From positions 239,501 to 303,500 of the forward strand of contig JAIGNY010001701.1 in assembly GCA_020152595.1 (NCBI GenBank): a stretch of DNA of 64,000 bases. Direction: 5' to 3'. Position 1 is the stretch's first letter, and each line of letters begins with the position of its first letter. Below are positions 21,455 to 33,304 of this stretch, piece after piece. A program made the position numbers and the translations under genes. This DNA comes from Chiridota heheva. Its lineage: Eukaryota > Echinodermata > Holothuroidea > Apodida > Chiridotidae. The notes below the pieces were generated by a model that did no database searches, had not been told where the DNA came from, and saw only the letters and a list, made by a program, of their open reading frames with translations.

Positions 21455-23670
21455 TATTGTAGTGATTACTATAAGAAGGAAATTAGACTGGGACAATTGA
21501 TGTAACAATTGTTTTTTTGTTTTTTTCCGTTGTTTGGTCTTTCTGTATTGGGTTATACACTCAAATACTCTGCTGTGATATACATTTATCATTAGGAAAA
21601 GTTGTTCATTTAATCGGATAAATTATCTGCCTATTAAATATTGGATATTAAACTTTTCCTAAAAGGCACAAAATGGAACCATGTAGTACATGTACATAAT
21701 TTTTTCACAGTTTTCATAAAAGTACGATTGACCTATTACTTCAAATGAAGATAACACTTGAAAGCGGTACATTTTCAGCGATGCAGATGATTTTATCCAG
21801 TTATTGGTATTCTTGTACTGTAGGGTGTTAAAGGGCTTGGGATAAAATCTGGCGTGGAAAATCCAATCATGTCTTGTGCGTTGTTTTTGTGGCTGCTGCT
21901 TTTTGTTTTCATAATGATGGTTTCTCTGTTATTGCTTCTGGTCACTTGGATTGCTTTCCAGTTGATTTAATTGGTGGCACCTGCTAGAAAGCTAATTGTC
22001 ATTTTGCATTTCTGAACCAAATTTTAGAAATGGAAGTTCTTTACATACTGACTATATGATGTAATTATATCAGACATTTGTTCATAAAAATGGTAGGCTT
22101 GGAGGAAACTGATGTTCTTCTTTGAGTGGAAAGAGCATATTTTGGAGTAATACATTAAAGACATATGGACAGGTGGAGATTTTCTATAGAAAGAGCTTCT
22201 CCATCTGAACATGTATTTTTTAAATATAGACAGTAACACCTGTCATTTCTAAATTATGACTAAGTTTGAAGAATATTTAATGAATGTAAAACAAAATCTG
22301 TAATTTTTTGATATTCTGTCCTAAATTTCAGTCACTGAAAATCATTAGACATTTTTCTCTTGCTAAATTGTGATAGAGATACCATGTAGGAGGGAAATTC
22401 AAAATCTGTTCGTCATATTGAACTGCTTCCCATTCAAGGAGTGGTGGTAAAGAGTTGAAAAACAAGAGATTAATATAAGAAAATTAGGTTTTTCTTGTTG
22501 TAATGTCACAAATTTCATTAAAATTTGCATAATTTGTTATATAGCAAAGCTATATTCATGTTGTAAAATGGTCCAATTTTAACTGATTTTATTGATTTGT
22601 TTGCCTTGTTTCATGGTTGATATCATCTTGTTGCTTGTGGCTGTATACCTATCCATAAATTTTGAACAATAGTCTTGAAAATGTGATAATGGTAGACGTG
22701 AGCCTTTATATCATCACATCAATGATTTTCCTTATTATGTACGCATTGCAAATTTACATGAAGCTCAAGTATGCCTTGGGATGGTGGTCTTCAGAATATG
22801 CATTCTGTCAGTTTTACCTGTATTTCAGGTCATCTTTCTTTGTAACTTGTTCAAAGTTGATGCAAATTTATGGGGGAAGATGAGAGGGGTTCGTGCAGGA
22901 GAAGCAACCCTTAAATAATGGCATGAATCCCAGGAGGACATGTCCCCGCCTTCACCCCCTTAATTTTCCATAAAATTATAAAATGTTGGAACATTTGGGG
23001 AAAATTTGCCTCTTCCCCTTTTTTGTATGGTTAGGAGGCCATGTCCCTACCCCCTCCCACACACACACACACTTTTCAGGATAGAATTATGGCCTTGGTT
23101 GTTTGTAATGTCAAAATTTACAGTGATACAATGAATTTGTGCTTCAAACTTGCTTGAAAAGTTGAACTCCTAGCCTTTTGATATCATTAATAGTGATATT
23201 TTTCTCTTTTGGTTTGCTGTTAGGTGTCAAAATGAAATTGATCACTGCAGTGAGTCATACTTATAAATATAATGTAAGACAGTTAAGAACCCAATTAAAC
23301 CATAATGAGTTTTCATGAAGATACATTTTGTATCTATTAAAACAAAATTAAAAATGTATCAGCCCTTAAATTCTATTTGTTATTTAGAGACTAGAAGGTT
23401 TCTGCCATTTCACTTATTATAATCTCTTTTTTTTGTGTTCATTCAAGTAGTGCAAATTATGGAACTTTAAAATCCATCCTTCTCAAACACTAAAACGATG
23501 GAAATGATAAGTGTATTTTCCACCACCACCATGTTTATCATTTATCTAGTTTTGTTGTGACAATATATCTCTCTCGTATGGCACTCTGAAAGCATTATCA
23601 CAAATTTATCACTAAGAGCGTTATGGGACTATCACCAGGTATTAGGTATTGGCATAATCAAGTCTCCAAA
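21455..23670. other. Intron 1 sequence without recognised genes
   Basis: AT-rich intron. 22915-23100 holds 'gaggacatgtccccgcc' and 'aggccatgtccctacccc' text of the low-copy repeat also seen at 12.1 kb, and a short (CA)n run at 23059-23071. Confidence 0.4.
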
Positions 23671-23673
23671 TTC

Positions 23674-24246
23674 AAGGATTAGTTCAGTGGCCAATCAAGT
23701 AGTTCTTATATTAAAGAGAACTTTAAAAGAAACAAAATGGTGAAGAAAGCATTCAAAATCTGATTCAGCAAAGGAGATATTCAAGTTTAAAGCTCTGTCA
23801 TATCTGTGTAGAAATGACTGGTGTAGTAAGTCTATAATGGAAGGTCGACACCCTTATCCTCACATTCTTAACAATTGGTAAAGTATTTTAAAGAAAATTT
23901 ATTTATCATTTTTACAATTTGAATTATTTTTCCTTAAACTTTCTTCTGGTGGTATATTATAATTACCCTTTCAAGATTCTGTTACTTTCCTGACATATCC
24001 AATGGTATTTAAACCACAAAATTACAAGAAAAATATGATAGAATACAGAAAGACTTTGAAGAATCTGAGGCTATGACATCACAACTAGTCTGATTTCAGT
24101 TGTTTTTACGCCAATGATACCAAACTTTAAACTTAAATATCTCCTTAACAGAATAAGAAATTTTGAATGCTTTCTTGACCATTTCTGTTTCTTCTGAAGC
24201 TCATTTTTGTATAAGATGGACTTGCTTGACAACTAAACTAATCCTT
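23674..24246. mobile_element. Foldback/MITE family A, full copy 1
   Basis: The left end AAGGATTAGTTCAGTGG and the following 120 bp match the reverse complement of the right end (…CTTGACAACTAAACTAATCCTT) with about 20 percent divergence, so the terminal inverted repeats are long. The interior lacks coding sequence. At least five further copies or fragments occur in the window. Confidence 0.75.
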
Positions 24247-24494
24247 TAATTCCTTGATTCAATTATTGTGCCTGGAGATTATTTTGCATACATCAGTTTA
24301 TTCCTCTGAATAAATGAGTTGGACGTAGATGTATTTATTTGTCTTGCCAAATTTGGCATCCACATTTTAATCCCCCAGGAACTTTCATCTGTCCACAGAG
24401 ACATATAAGAATAAATTGTGATACAATTAAGTCTGATTTGTTTACACTTTTGAATCCATTTTGTGGAAGAGAAGTAAAAGCTAAATCCATCCGA

Positions 24495-24650
24495 GCTAAT
24501 TGGCTAGTGCTTATCCCAGGTTTCCATGGCGCAAGAGGATGAGAGTACATGTCTCCCTATAAACGGGACACCAGTCTATCGCAGATTAACTCCCCAGCAG
24601 TACTGGTACTCATTTTACAGCTGAGTGGACTGAAGCAAGTAGAGTAAAGA
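24495..24650 (+). repeat. Dispersed repeat with TTAACTCCCCAGCA end (copy 2)
   Basis: Matches the minus-strand copy at 13190-13300 through 'tttccatggcgcaagaggat', 'ggacaccagtctatcgcag' and 'attaactccccagcagtact', and continues 50 bp further. A third, weaker match begins near 61808. Confidence 0.5.
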
Positions 24651-24976
24651 GATTTACTGTAGTTGACAGTTATTTAGATATCTCTCATGAGATACCCAAG
24701 GATACATGTTATCAAAGTCCTTTTTAATTCTGTCAAAGCTCATTTGATATCCACGGATCATATTACTGGAATCTATGGACTGAAAGCACTATCTTCAGAC
24801 AGATGAGCAGAATTTGAAACATTTAGATAGTCTTAATCCTATATTTGAATTTTTTTATGATGGGTCAAATATTAGCTGTTAGCTCTTTGTGATGGTTCAT
24901 GATATGGTATCCGCTGAATGGTTCACAGATGAGTGTGTGCATGTGATGTCACATGTTTGAACAGTGCCATACAGGG

Positions 24977-25046
24977 GACGGGGTGGTCTTAGAAAGTAAG
25001 ACGGGGTGGTCTCAGGAAGTAAGACGGGGTGGTCTCAGGAAGTAAG
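24977..25046 (+). repeat. 23-bp tandem repeat, three copies
   Basis: Units of 'gacggggtggtctcaggaa' plus 'gtaa', the first with two mismatches. Confidence 0.85.
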
Positions 25047-25424
25047 TTGGTATGTTGTGCCCACTGTAAATGAACTCTTTTTTTTTCAGAGCGAGGAAAG
25101 CGCTCTTTTAACCTCATTTATAAATAAAACAGCAAACTACTGTAGTTGACTGATAAATGCAACAAAACAAATAAAATATCATTTTAGAAAATAATTTGGT
25201 GCTGCCAAGTAGAAGAGAAACCAAAACCTATTTTTCAATGTGCATGTTGTTTCTTTGCAATGTTAAGTTTATTTTAGATTTTTAAACTGTGAAAGATCTT
25301 TTCTCTCCTTTATTTCAAATATGAAAGATGTGCATGAACAGTGTTCATGGACTTCCAGCTTTCTCTTCTGTCCAATTTCCAGTACAATGAACACTTAATC
25401 TCCCCTGTAGACTCAGCTATCATT

Positions 25425-25496
25425 GGAGGAGCCCAACTACATTATCCCATGGCAAAGGGGAGGAGCCCAACTACATTATCCCATGGCAAAGGGGAC
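25425..25496 (+). repeat. 34-bp tandem duplication
   Basis: 'aggagcccaactacattatc' followed by 'ccatggcaaagggg' occurs twice in succession without mismatch. Confidence 0.85.
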
Positions 25497-25590
25497 TAAC
25501 TGTTTGTTCATGAATCCTTAAATATCTCCTAAAAAATCATGAAGATTTTATTGTAAAATTGATTTGCAGCAAACACAATGTTTAAAGACA

Positions 25591-25777
25591 GAATCTCGTC
25601 TCAAGAAAATTGCTTGACCCATCACCAGTAAATCTAATACATACTGTACTAGTAACCTCACTTCCACAGTGGTATTTGATTGACTTTTCGATGAATGTGT
25701 AAATATTTTGACCAATCAGAAACGTTGGATTGTAGTATATTTTTATCGCCAGGTTAACACGATATCTGGCCTTTAAC
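25591..25777 (+). repeat. Dispersed ~190-bp repeat family C, copy 1
   Basis: Begins 'ctcgtctcaagaaaattgct' and ends 'acacgatatctggcctttaa'. Two more copies in the same orientation lie at 48361-48530 and 55831-56022. Shared internal text includes 'cctcacttcc', 'gtgtaaa' and 'gaccaatcagaaac'. Confidence 0.75.
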
Positions 25778-25779
25778 AT

Positions 25780-26915
25780 ATGTTGGAGAAGGAAATTGCA
25801 TGGCTGACATTCAAACTATTCCTATCTTGTTTCATTCTTCAGTCGACACTCGTTCATACAAATATATAATCTCGTCCAATCAACTCAGTTAGTTCAAATC
25901 CCTCAAGAAAATTATCAATATATGGAGAAGCAATATTGGCTGTGCACAGTTTAACAGGATTCTTCTGTGTCAATTATCTAGAAATAATCAGTAGACATGA
26001 TAAACCTCAAGAGAAATCAATGGTCACCTGGTCACTAGAGTTCAGTCTTCAGGGCAGAGTGAGACTCAAACAATTGTCAAAATAATTATTTAGAAGTGCT
26101 TTTAAGTACCATGATTATCTTCAGGCAGTGAACAATCATAAAAGACAGATGCAAACTGAAGGCATGATGATCCTACATTTGCATATTAATAATGCCTCAA
26201 AAACAACTGGATTAGGTTGTTATCATATTTTGAATTTGAACCTTAAAGGAGACATATACCCTGTACATAAAGCTTCATTGTACATTTGATTTTTGAGAAA
26301 GAAGCTTAAGAAATAAACCATGCAGCAAAATCAGAGTATAAAAATTTGAAGATAACAAACATTTACAAGTACAGTAGGCATCCATTTTACGTGAAATTAA
26401 GTTCTTGACAACAGGCTATAGGAGTGGAGTACATTGTTTTTCACTCCTGATTGTAAGATGTTATTTATTTCTAAGAAATCAATCGATTAAGTTTTTAGAA
26501 CAAAATTGTGTGTGGGTTAAATTTTGCATGAAAATTAATGATTTATGCAAGAAATATGTTAATTGAAAGTATGAATAACTAGCTAAATGAATTTGTCTGA
26601 TCAATTGCATTACATTAATGAACACAACTTGGTCAATATTGTTATCATACAATTGATTCTAAGACAAAATTGGTCAAAATAGAAGGTAGATGGGTAATTG
26701 CCTTTTATATCTTCATTCCCATTATGTTGTTGTCTTCCGCAGGAAATGTACAATTTTTTTATGGATTTGTTTCATCAAATTATTAAAATGCCTCATATTT
26801 TTATGTCATGTCACACAATGAATACCTCAACACAAAATGTAATGTTTTTACATTCATTATTTTATGATACTAAATTACTTAGATACTGGTACACCAACCA
26901 CCAAACAGTTTCCTC
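25780..26915. other. Intron 1 sequence without recognised features
   Basis: AT-rich intron with no open frame of note and no repeat that I can match elsewhere in the window. Confidence 0.35.
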
Positions 26916-26917
26916 TT

Positions 26918-27446
26918 TAATGGATTAGTTCAGTGCTCAAGAAAGTGTTATCTTATATAAAAGAGGACTTTAAAAGAAACAATATGGTGAAGAAAGCATG
27001 CAATTATCTTACTCCGTTAAGGAGATGTCATATCTTTGTAAAAATGACTGGTGTAGTAAGTCTACTATGAAAAGTCGATGCCCTTATGTTAATGTATTTT
27101 AAAGAAAATATATATCTAGTTTTCCTATTTCAATTATTTTCCCTCAAACTTTCTTCAGGTGATTATCCTTACAACATTCTGTTTTACTACTTTCCTGACA
27201 TACCCAATGGATTTAAGCCACAAAATCAAAGGACGAAATATGATAGAATACATAAAGAATTTTAAGAATCTCAGGCAGTGACAACTAGTCTGATTTCAGT
27301 TGTTTCTACACAAATGATACCAAAATTTAAACTTACATATCCCCTTAAAGGAATAAGATTTTGTAATGCTTTTTTCACCATTTTGTTTCTTTTGAAGTCT
27401 TTTTCATATAAGATGGACTTGCTTGACGCCTGAACTAATTCTTTAA
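26918..27446. mobile_element. Foldback/MITE family A, full copy 2
   Basis: Left end GGATTAGTTCAGTGCTCAAG at 26922 and right end CTTGACGCCTGAACTAATTC near 27421-27441. The interior aligns with copy 1, including 'atgactggtgtagtaagtct' and 'ctttcctgacatacccaatg'. Confidence 0.7.
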
Positions 27447-27729
27447 TATAATCTTCCCCATATACAATATCAACCCCAACTGACTCGAAGGACACCACGT
27501 GGGTTTTTATTTCATTAAAGAAAGATCTTTTGGTGCCTCCTGGAGAAGGCCTATATACTTGCCGAAATTACCAAACTGGCTGTCGTTAGCTCATATTCGT
27601 AGAAATCAATTTAAAAACATTACATGCATCATGTATCTGCATTCTCTTTCACTGTATATGCGGAGGATAGAGATATCTGGCAAGCCATGGCACACATCTC
27701 AGTTTTAATTAAAAGGGTGCATTCAACTA

Positions 27730-27903
27730 CAATTGTGGCCAAAAATATTGGGGTAAAACTGCTCAGAAATTTTAAATGGCATTTTCCCCCACCTCCTCCC
27801 CCCATTCAATGTTGTGCGCTTTGCAAAAAACATGGTAAAATGCGACTTTCAACTTTGATCGGCGGGAGTGGGGATTTGTCTGAAATACTTTTGGCCACAA
27901 TTG
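27730..27903. mobile_element. Tc1/mariner-type MITE, 174 bp
   Basis: Perfect terminal inverted repeats CAATTGTGGCCAAAA/TTTTGGCCACAATTG, flanked by TA on both sides (27728-27729 and 27904-27905), the target duplication of Tc1/mariner elements. Similarity of the two ends extends a few bases further inward. No coding capacity. A 117-codon open frame that overlaps it is incidental. Confidence 0.85.
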
Positions 27904-28089
27904 TAGCATCAGAAGGGCAGGAGATAATCACAGTACATCTTTTGAGATTTTACCAGGATTCTCACAGTCATTTATAATTTCTGTCATCTTATTTTAAAGG
28001 CCTTATGGACTCAGAACTGTTTAATTTTCCATTAAAAAGAATACTGTGTTTATCATTTGGTATGTGTTTACATTTAGTGAGCTGCCATT

Positions 28090-28850
28090 GTTATCTCTGC
28101 CAACAAAGTTGAACAGAAGGTTATGTTTTCACCTCTGTTTGTTTGTGTGTTTTTTGTTTTTGTCATAAAGATATAAGAAGTGATTAGATTTTGATACATA
28201 TCTGAACAGGGTAAGGGCCCAAATGTAGGGGTTGGGAAGTTTTAGGGCGAATTTGTCTGTCATTAAAATATCTCAAGAACTGAAGACTGGATTTAGATTA
28301 AATTTGATGTGTGGTTTTATTATTGCTTCAGAAACAAGAAATTTAAATTTGAGAAGTATTGGTACGAGGGAAGAGCAGAAATCGAGGGGTGGGGATGTTT
28401 AGGGTAAGGTATGTCAAAACCTAGTTGAAACTTCCCAATGGATTGTGGTGAACAATGAATTCATGCCATGAAAAGAAATCCAATGATAATTTTTTTGGAT
28501 CAAAAGAAAATTAAATTAAATAAAACAATTGATTTGTGCCATGAATGGAAACTGATGGAATGTAGATCTTAACTGAAAGGAACTCAAACAATGAATGCTT
28601 AGCCTGAATAAAACTGAAAACAAACAGGGCCTTGGAAAAAATCAGTGAGAAGATAATCTTCAAGTGTTTAGAATGCCAAATGCTTATTATCCCCTCAACA
28701 ACGAAAGATATCTTTACCGTTCGCCCTTTACCGTTCACATCTGTTGTTCGTCCAGCTTCATGCATTGTTCAGTTACTGTGGAACAAAAGATTGCTACCGC
28801 AGGAAAGAAATTCCAACTATTTTTATGAAAAGAAATTGATATAAAGCAGA
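28090..28850 (+). repeat. Dispersed repeat family D, left part (copy 1)
   Basis: 'caacaaagttgaacagaagg' then 'ttatgttttcacctctgttt' match the start of family D at 47.4 kb, followed by shared text 'atatctcaagaactgaagac' and 'tgtgtggttttattattgct'. The family's right end seems to lie at 30330-30500, separated by the minisatellites between. That would make this one element with later insertions or amplifications inside it. Confidence 0.55.
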
Positions 28851-28904
28851 GCAAATACATTCCAGACTTCAATAGCAGCAATTAAAGGATTTGTTCTTGG
28901 ATGA

Positions 28905-29065
28905 AAAAAAGTTGAATAATAGATGTGATGACTGAATGAAATTTGTAATGAAGTGTCTTGCGAATGAATAGCAAAAAGAAACAAAGTTCAATAATAGATC
29001 TGACGACTGAATAGAATTTATAATAAAGTGTCTTGGGAATGAATAGGAAAAAACAAAAGGTCTTT
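28905..29065 (+). repeat. ~72-bp tandem duplication
   Basis: Two units of 'gttgaataatagatgtgatg' followed by 'actgaatgaaatttgtaatg' and 'aagtgtcttgcgaatgaata', with about 12 percent divergence. Confidence 0.75.
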
Positions 29066-29214
29066 ACTTGAATAGCGTGGATACATAGACTTAGGATAAT
29101 ATGCAAATTAATCTTTACTGAATTTTTGTTCTGATTTGGTAGATAGCTCAGGGAGGTTATAGTGAAGGTTGGAATGATGAGTTGATTAAGAGTATATTTG
29201 GTAGATGAGTGGAT

Positions 29215-29690
29215 GGCAAAAGGTGGGTTGGGGTAGTAGGTGAATGGATGATGGTAGGTGAATGGGGAATGGTAGGTGAATGGGATGGTAGGTGAATGGG
29301 GGATGGTAGGTGAATGGGGTTGGTAGGTGAATGGGGATGGTAGGTGAATGGGGGGGATGTGAATGGGGATGGTAGGTGAATGGGGATGGTAGGTGAATGG
29401 GGATGGTAGGTGAATGGGGATGGTAGGTGAATGGGGATGGTAGGTGAAATGGGGGATGGGAGGTGGGGAATGGGGATGGTAGGTGAATGGGGATGGTAGG
29501 TGAATGGGGATAGGTGAATGGGGGATGGTAGGTGAATGGGGATGGTCGGTGAATGGGGGATGGTAGGTAAATGGGGGATGGTAGGTGAATGGGTCATGTT
29601 GGGGAATAAAGGATAGTAGGTGAATGGAGGATGGTAGTTGAACGGGTGGTGGCAGCTGAAGGGATGGTAGGTGAATGGGGCATGTGAGTT
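29215..29690 (+). repeat. 17-bp G-rich minisatellite
   Basis: More than 25 units of 'gaatggggatggtaggt', with 16-18-bp variants. The + strand is almost free of C. The Pro/His/Ser/Thr-rich open frames on the minus strand are repeat translation, not a protein. Confidence 0.9.
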
Positions 29691-29769
29691 GATAGAAGTG
29701 AGGGGATGAGAGTTAGAGGAAAGAATTTTGGGTGGAAGATGGTAGAATTATTGGTAGATCAGGGAATTA

Positions 29770-30290
29770 GGATGAAGGTGGGATGGCATGGGGGCAGGAT
29801 GGGATGAATTGTGGGACAGGGTGGCATGCGGAACAGGGTACCATGGAATGGGACAGGGTGGGATAACATGTGGGACAGGGTGTCATGACATGTGAAACAA
29901 GGTAGTGTCATGGCATTTATTACAGGCTTAAGTGGGACAAGGTGGGACGGCATAATGGACAGGGTGGATCGGCATGCTAGACAGGGTTGGACAGCATGTT
30001 GGATAGGGTGGCGTGGGATGGCACGTGGTGGATTTTAGGTGGGATGGCATGTTGGATAGTGTGGCATGGCAAGGACAGGGAGGGATGGCATGTGGAACAG
30101 GGTGGGATGGCATGTGTGACTTTGTGACAGCATGCAGGACAGGGTGGGATGGAATGGCATGAAGGATAGTGATGGACAGGGTGGGTCGGCATGCTAGACA
30201 GTGTGGGACAGCATGTTGGATAGGGTGGCTTGCGGTAGGGATGAGGCTAATGAGTGTTTTGGTTATGGTAGGTGAGACAGGGTTGGAAAA
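29770..30290 (+). repeat. 21-22-bp minisatellite related to array 1 (array 2)
   Basis: Units of 'gggatggcatgtgggacaggg' type closely resemble the array 1 unit (gggatgccatgtgggacatgg), with G in place of C and CAGGG in place of CATGG. A longer duplicate, around 29940-30010 and 30175-30230 ('ggacagggtgg(a/g)tcggcatg'), shows local higher-order repetition. Confidence 0.8.
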
Positions 30291-30325
30291 CATGTAATTA
30301 GCGGCGAGGGGATTTGTATCATTTG

Positions 30326-30500
30326 CGATGTCTGGTTACAGAACAAAATTTGGGGATGAATCCTTGTGGGCCCGGAAATTCTGAGGTAGATTATATTGGG
30401 TATAGTGATTGAACGAACTCTAAAATTATTCTAGGCATGTCGGAATTGCAATGTGGATGGAGGTACTGTATGCGTTCTGCAGAGTGCTGATACTCTAGTT
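30326..30500 (+). repeat. Dispersed repeat family D, right part (copy 1)
   Basis: 'ttggggatgaatccttgtgg', 'ttctaggcatgtcggaattg' and 'gtgctgatactctagtt' match the ends of the copies at 48062-48218 and 57303-57455. Confidence 0.65.
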
Positions 30501-30502
30501 GA

Positions 30503-30853
30503 AGGATATTAGTTCAGTGGTCAAGGAAGTTTGTTGTAGAGGACTTCAAAAGAAACAAAATGGGGAAAATCAATTTTAAAAATCGTATTTTATTAAGGAG
30601 ATATTCAGGTTTGAAACTTATCTTATCTGTGTAAAAATGACTGGTTTTGTAATTCTATGGAAGGTTGGTGCCCACATCCTCAAATTTTTAACAAATTTTA
30701 ATGTTATTTAAAGAAAATGTATTTAACTTTTTACCTTTTTGAATTATTTCCTTTAAACTTCCTTCAGGTGGTAACTTATGATTACCCTTACAACATTATG
30801 TTTTTCTACATTCCTGACATACCCATTGGTTTTTAATCCACAAAATCACAACA
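30503..30853 (+). mobile_element. Foldback/MITE family A, fragment 3
   Basis: Starts GGATATTAGTTCAGTGGTCA and follows copies 1 and 2 through 'cctgacatacccattgg' up to 'ccacaaaatcacaa'. There it is cut by a LINE insertion at about 30853. The right arm is not found downstream. Confidence 0.7.
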
Positions 30854-32181
30854 CCACTTGCGGTGCAAACCGCCATGTTCTTCTCAAAATCTTCAGGCTC
30901 ACCATTTGTGCAAAGCTTGACTATGGCAATATTGTCTACTGTGCCGCTCACAACTCATACCTCAACCACATCAACACCAGCCAAAATGAAGTCCCCAGGC
31001 TTTGTCTAGGTGTCTACAGGACCTCCCCAATCACCAGCTTTCATGTTGAAGCCAACGAACCCACCTTTTATTTTGATGTAGAAAACTTAGCCTCTCCTGT
31101 GCTTTTAGAGTCCTCACCAAAACCTAGAACCCTGTTTACAACCTCATTAGATACCCCAATTTCTCCACCCTCTTTGATAAGACTAAAACCCTATCACCTC
31201 CCTTTAGCTTACACATTAAATCAGACCTCTACTATCTCGGCATCAACCCCGCCACTCTCGGCACCTTCTCCTGGCCCACTTTTCCTCCTTGGGCCACCCA
31301 TCTCCCTTCTATCCACCTGGGCCTCTCCACTCATCACAAAACCCAAACCCACCCTAAGCTCTTCATCAATCTCCACAACCAAATCAAAGACAAATACTCT
31401 CAAACTACACCTCCATCAATACTGATGGCTCCAAAGAAAGGCAACAAGACAGCTGCTGCTGCCATCATCCAAGACATGACCCTCAGTAGCAGACTTCCTG
31501 ACTACTCGTCCATCTTTTCAGCCGAGGCAAAGGCCATTCTCCTTGTCCTCAACTTTATTGAGTACTCTTCCGCTCAGCCATGTTGTCATTTTCTCCAACT
31601 CTAAGGCTGTTCTTACTTCTTTACTCAATCTTAAATGGGATAACTTCACATCCCACCTCCTCCTCCGGAAACTCCTTTCACCCACTCTCCACAGGAAAAG
31701 TATTCTTTTCTTCTGGATACTCAGCCATGTTGGCATCCCTGGCAATGACAGGGCTGATACAGCCGCTAAGCTTGCCCTTAACCTCCCCCCAACCCCTTTT
31801 CCCAAAACCCGTTCTGACATCAAACCGCTTGTAGCTCCCCTTGTTCGTGATCGCTGGCAAACCTCATGGAACTCCCAAATTGATAACAAACTCCACATCA
31901 TCCAGCCCACCATTCTGATCAAACCCACCATCAACAACCTTTCTCGTATCGACAACGTTCATATTATCCATCTTAGAATAGGTCACAACCACCTCACTCA
32001 CTCCCACCTCCTTATTGGCTTCCCCAAACCCCTCTGCAACAATTGCCATTGCACCCTAACAGTCCATTGCGTTCTCCTTGCTTGCCCCCTGTACGACCTT
32101 CCCAGAGCTTCCCGCACTCCCCACAACTCAATTGCTGAGTTCTTCCAAAAAAACCTCTTTATCCAAGTAGGTTTAAATTAG
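30854..32181 (+). pseudogene. 5'-truncated LINE with RT C-terminus and RNase H (I/Jockey-group)
   Basis: The first part reads VLLKIFRLTICAKLDYGNIV, LNHINTSQNEVPRLCLGVYR and TSPITSFHVEANEP, the C-terminal end of a non-LTR reverse transcriptase. After frame changes an RNase H appears: TDGSK (about 31420), AAAIIQDMTLSSRLPDYSSI, FSAEAKAILL, then HVVIFSNSKAV (about 31570) and ILSHVGIPGNDRADTAAKLA (about 31720). The second catalytic aspartate is replaced by asparagine in FSNSK. A cysteine/histidine tail (CNNCHCTLTVHCVLLACPLY) precedes the stop at 32179-32181. It is inactive and inserted into a family A repeat. Confidence 0.8.
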
Positions 32182-32575
32182 TTATCCAAACACATTTGCT
32201 TTCCTTTATCCAAGTAGGTTTAAATTAGTTATCCAAACACATTTGCTTTCCTTTATCCAAGTAGGTTTAAATTAGTTATCCAAACAAATTTGCATTCCTT
32301 TATCCAAGTAGGTTTTTAGTTATCCAAACAAATTTATTCCTTTATCCAAGTAGGTTTAAATTAGTTACAAACAAATTTGCATTCCTTTATCCAAGTAGGT
32401 TTAAATTACTTATCCAAACACATTTGCATTCCTTTATCCAAGTAGGTTTAAATTAGTTATCCAAACAAATTTGCATTCCTTTATCCAAGTAGGTTTAGAT
32501 TACTTATCCAAACACATTTGCATTCCTTTATCCAAGTAGGTTTAAATTAGTTATCCAAAGACATTTGCAATTACG
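32155..32575 (+). repeat. 47-bp tandem repeat built from the LINE stop-codon region
   Basis: Nine units of 'tttatccaagtaggtttaaa' plus 'ttagttatccaaacacattt' plus 'gctttcc', some with internal deletions. The first unit contains the last codons and stop of the preceding RNase H frame, so the array grew from the end of the ORF into the 3' UTR. Confidence 0.9.
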
Positions 32576-32599
32576 TATCTAAGCACCCTTTGCCATTTG

Positions 32600-33075
32600 A
32601 TGTTTTCTATGCTTATTATATTATTTATGCTTATATACATTTCCGATCCTCTGAAGATGATTTACAGGGAGATAAAAGTGCTGTAAGAGGACAATGTTCA
32701 TTATATCATAGTTTCTACTGGCCAATTTGATGGTATAAATTGTAATTTGAGAAGTTTTCAGTTTGTGAGACGATAACACTAAGAGGTTCAATGCTTTGAG
32801 GCTCTGGCAAAAAGCGTTATATAAATTGAAAAAGAAACTTAGAAGTCTGTGCTGTTCCACATCACTGAAAGGAAATGAAGTAAAGATATTCTTTTGTTTA
32901 TTAAATTCACTAAATCAATTCCTATCATTATTATCTCATAATTTGTACAGGCCAGTTTGATGTCATACATTGTAATATGATAAGTTGTCAGTATGTGAGA
33001 GGATGGCACTAAGAGGTTCAACACTTCGAGGCCTTGGCAAAAGTGCTATAAAAATTGAATGTATTAAGATTATTA
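32600..33075 (+). repeat. Duplicated LINE 3' UTR tail
   Basis: About 150 bp ('ggccaatttgatggtataaa', 'cactaagaggttcaa', 'ctctggcaaaaagcgttata') ending near 32840 is repeated with divergence to 33060. Each copy ends in a 'gcgttatataaattgaa'-type 3' terminus typical of non-LTR elements; the second is followed by 'attaagattattatta'. Confidence 0.65.
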
Positions 33076-33185
33076 TTAAGCCTTATTCTACCAGCACTTT
33101 TTTTGAAAACATGCTTGGGAGGCGGAGTCAAAGATGGGGCAGCCAAAACAACGATACTATCGCCGCATGGTAGAGTAAGGGTTAA
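33076..33185. mobile_element. Short MITE with TTAA...CTCTACCA ends (110 bp)
   Basis: Ends are TTAAGCCTTATTCTACCA and TGGTAGAGTAAGGGTTAA, an 18-bp terminal inverted repeat with one or two mismatches. TTAA at both tips suggests a TTAA target duplication, as in piggyBac-like elements. No coding capacity. Confidence 0.65.
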
Positions 33186-33304
33186 GCACAGGCTGATTAT
33201 TAAAGGGTCCTCTGTCGTCCGAGCAGCATAGTCTGGCTTGTTCCACTTCAGTGGGCCACCATTGCTGCATATATTTTTGAGCTGGCACACTTTCCGCTGG
33301 TAGA

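Noticed and set aside
27624-27977. 117-codon open frame as a gene
   Set aside because: It runs across a 174-bp Tc1/mariner MITE including both its ends, and contains a poly-proline run from 'cccccacctcctcccccc'.
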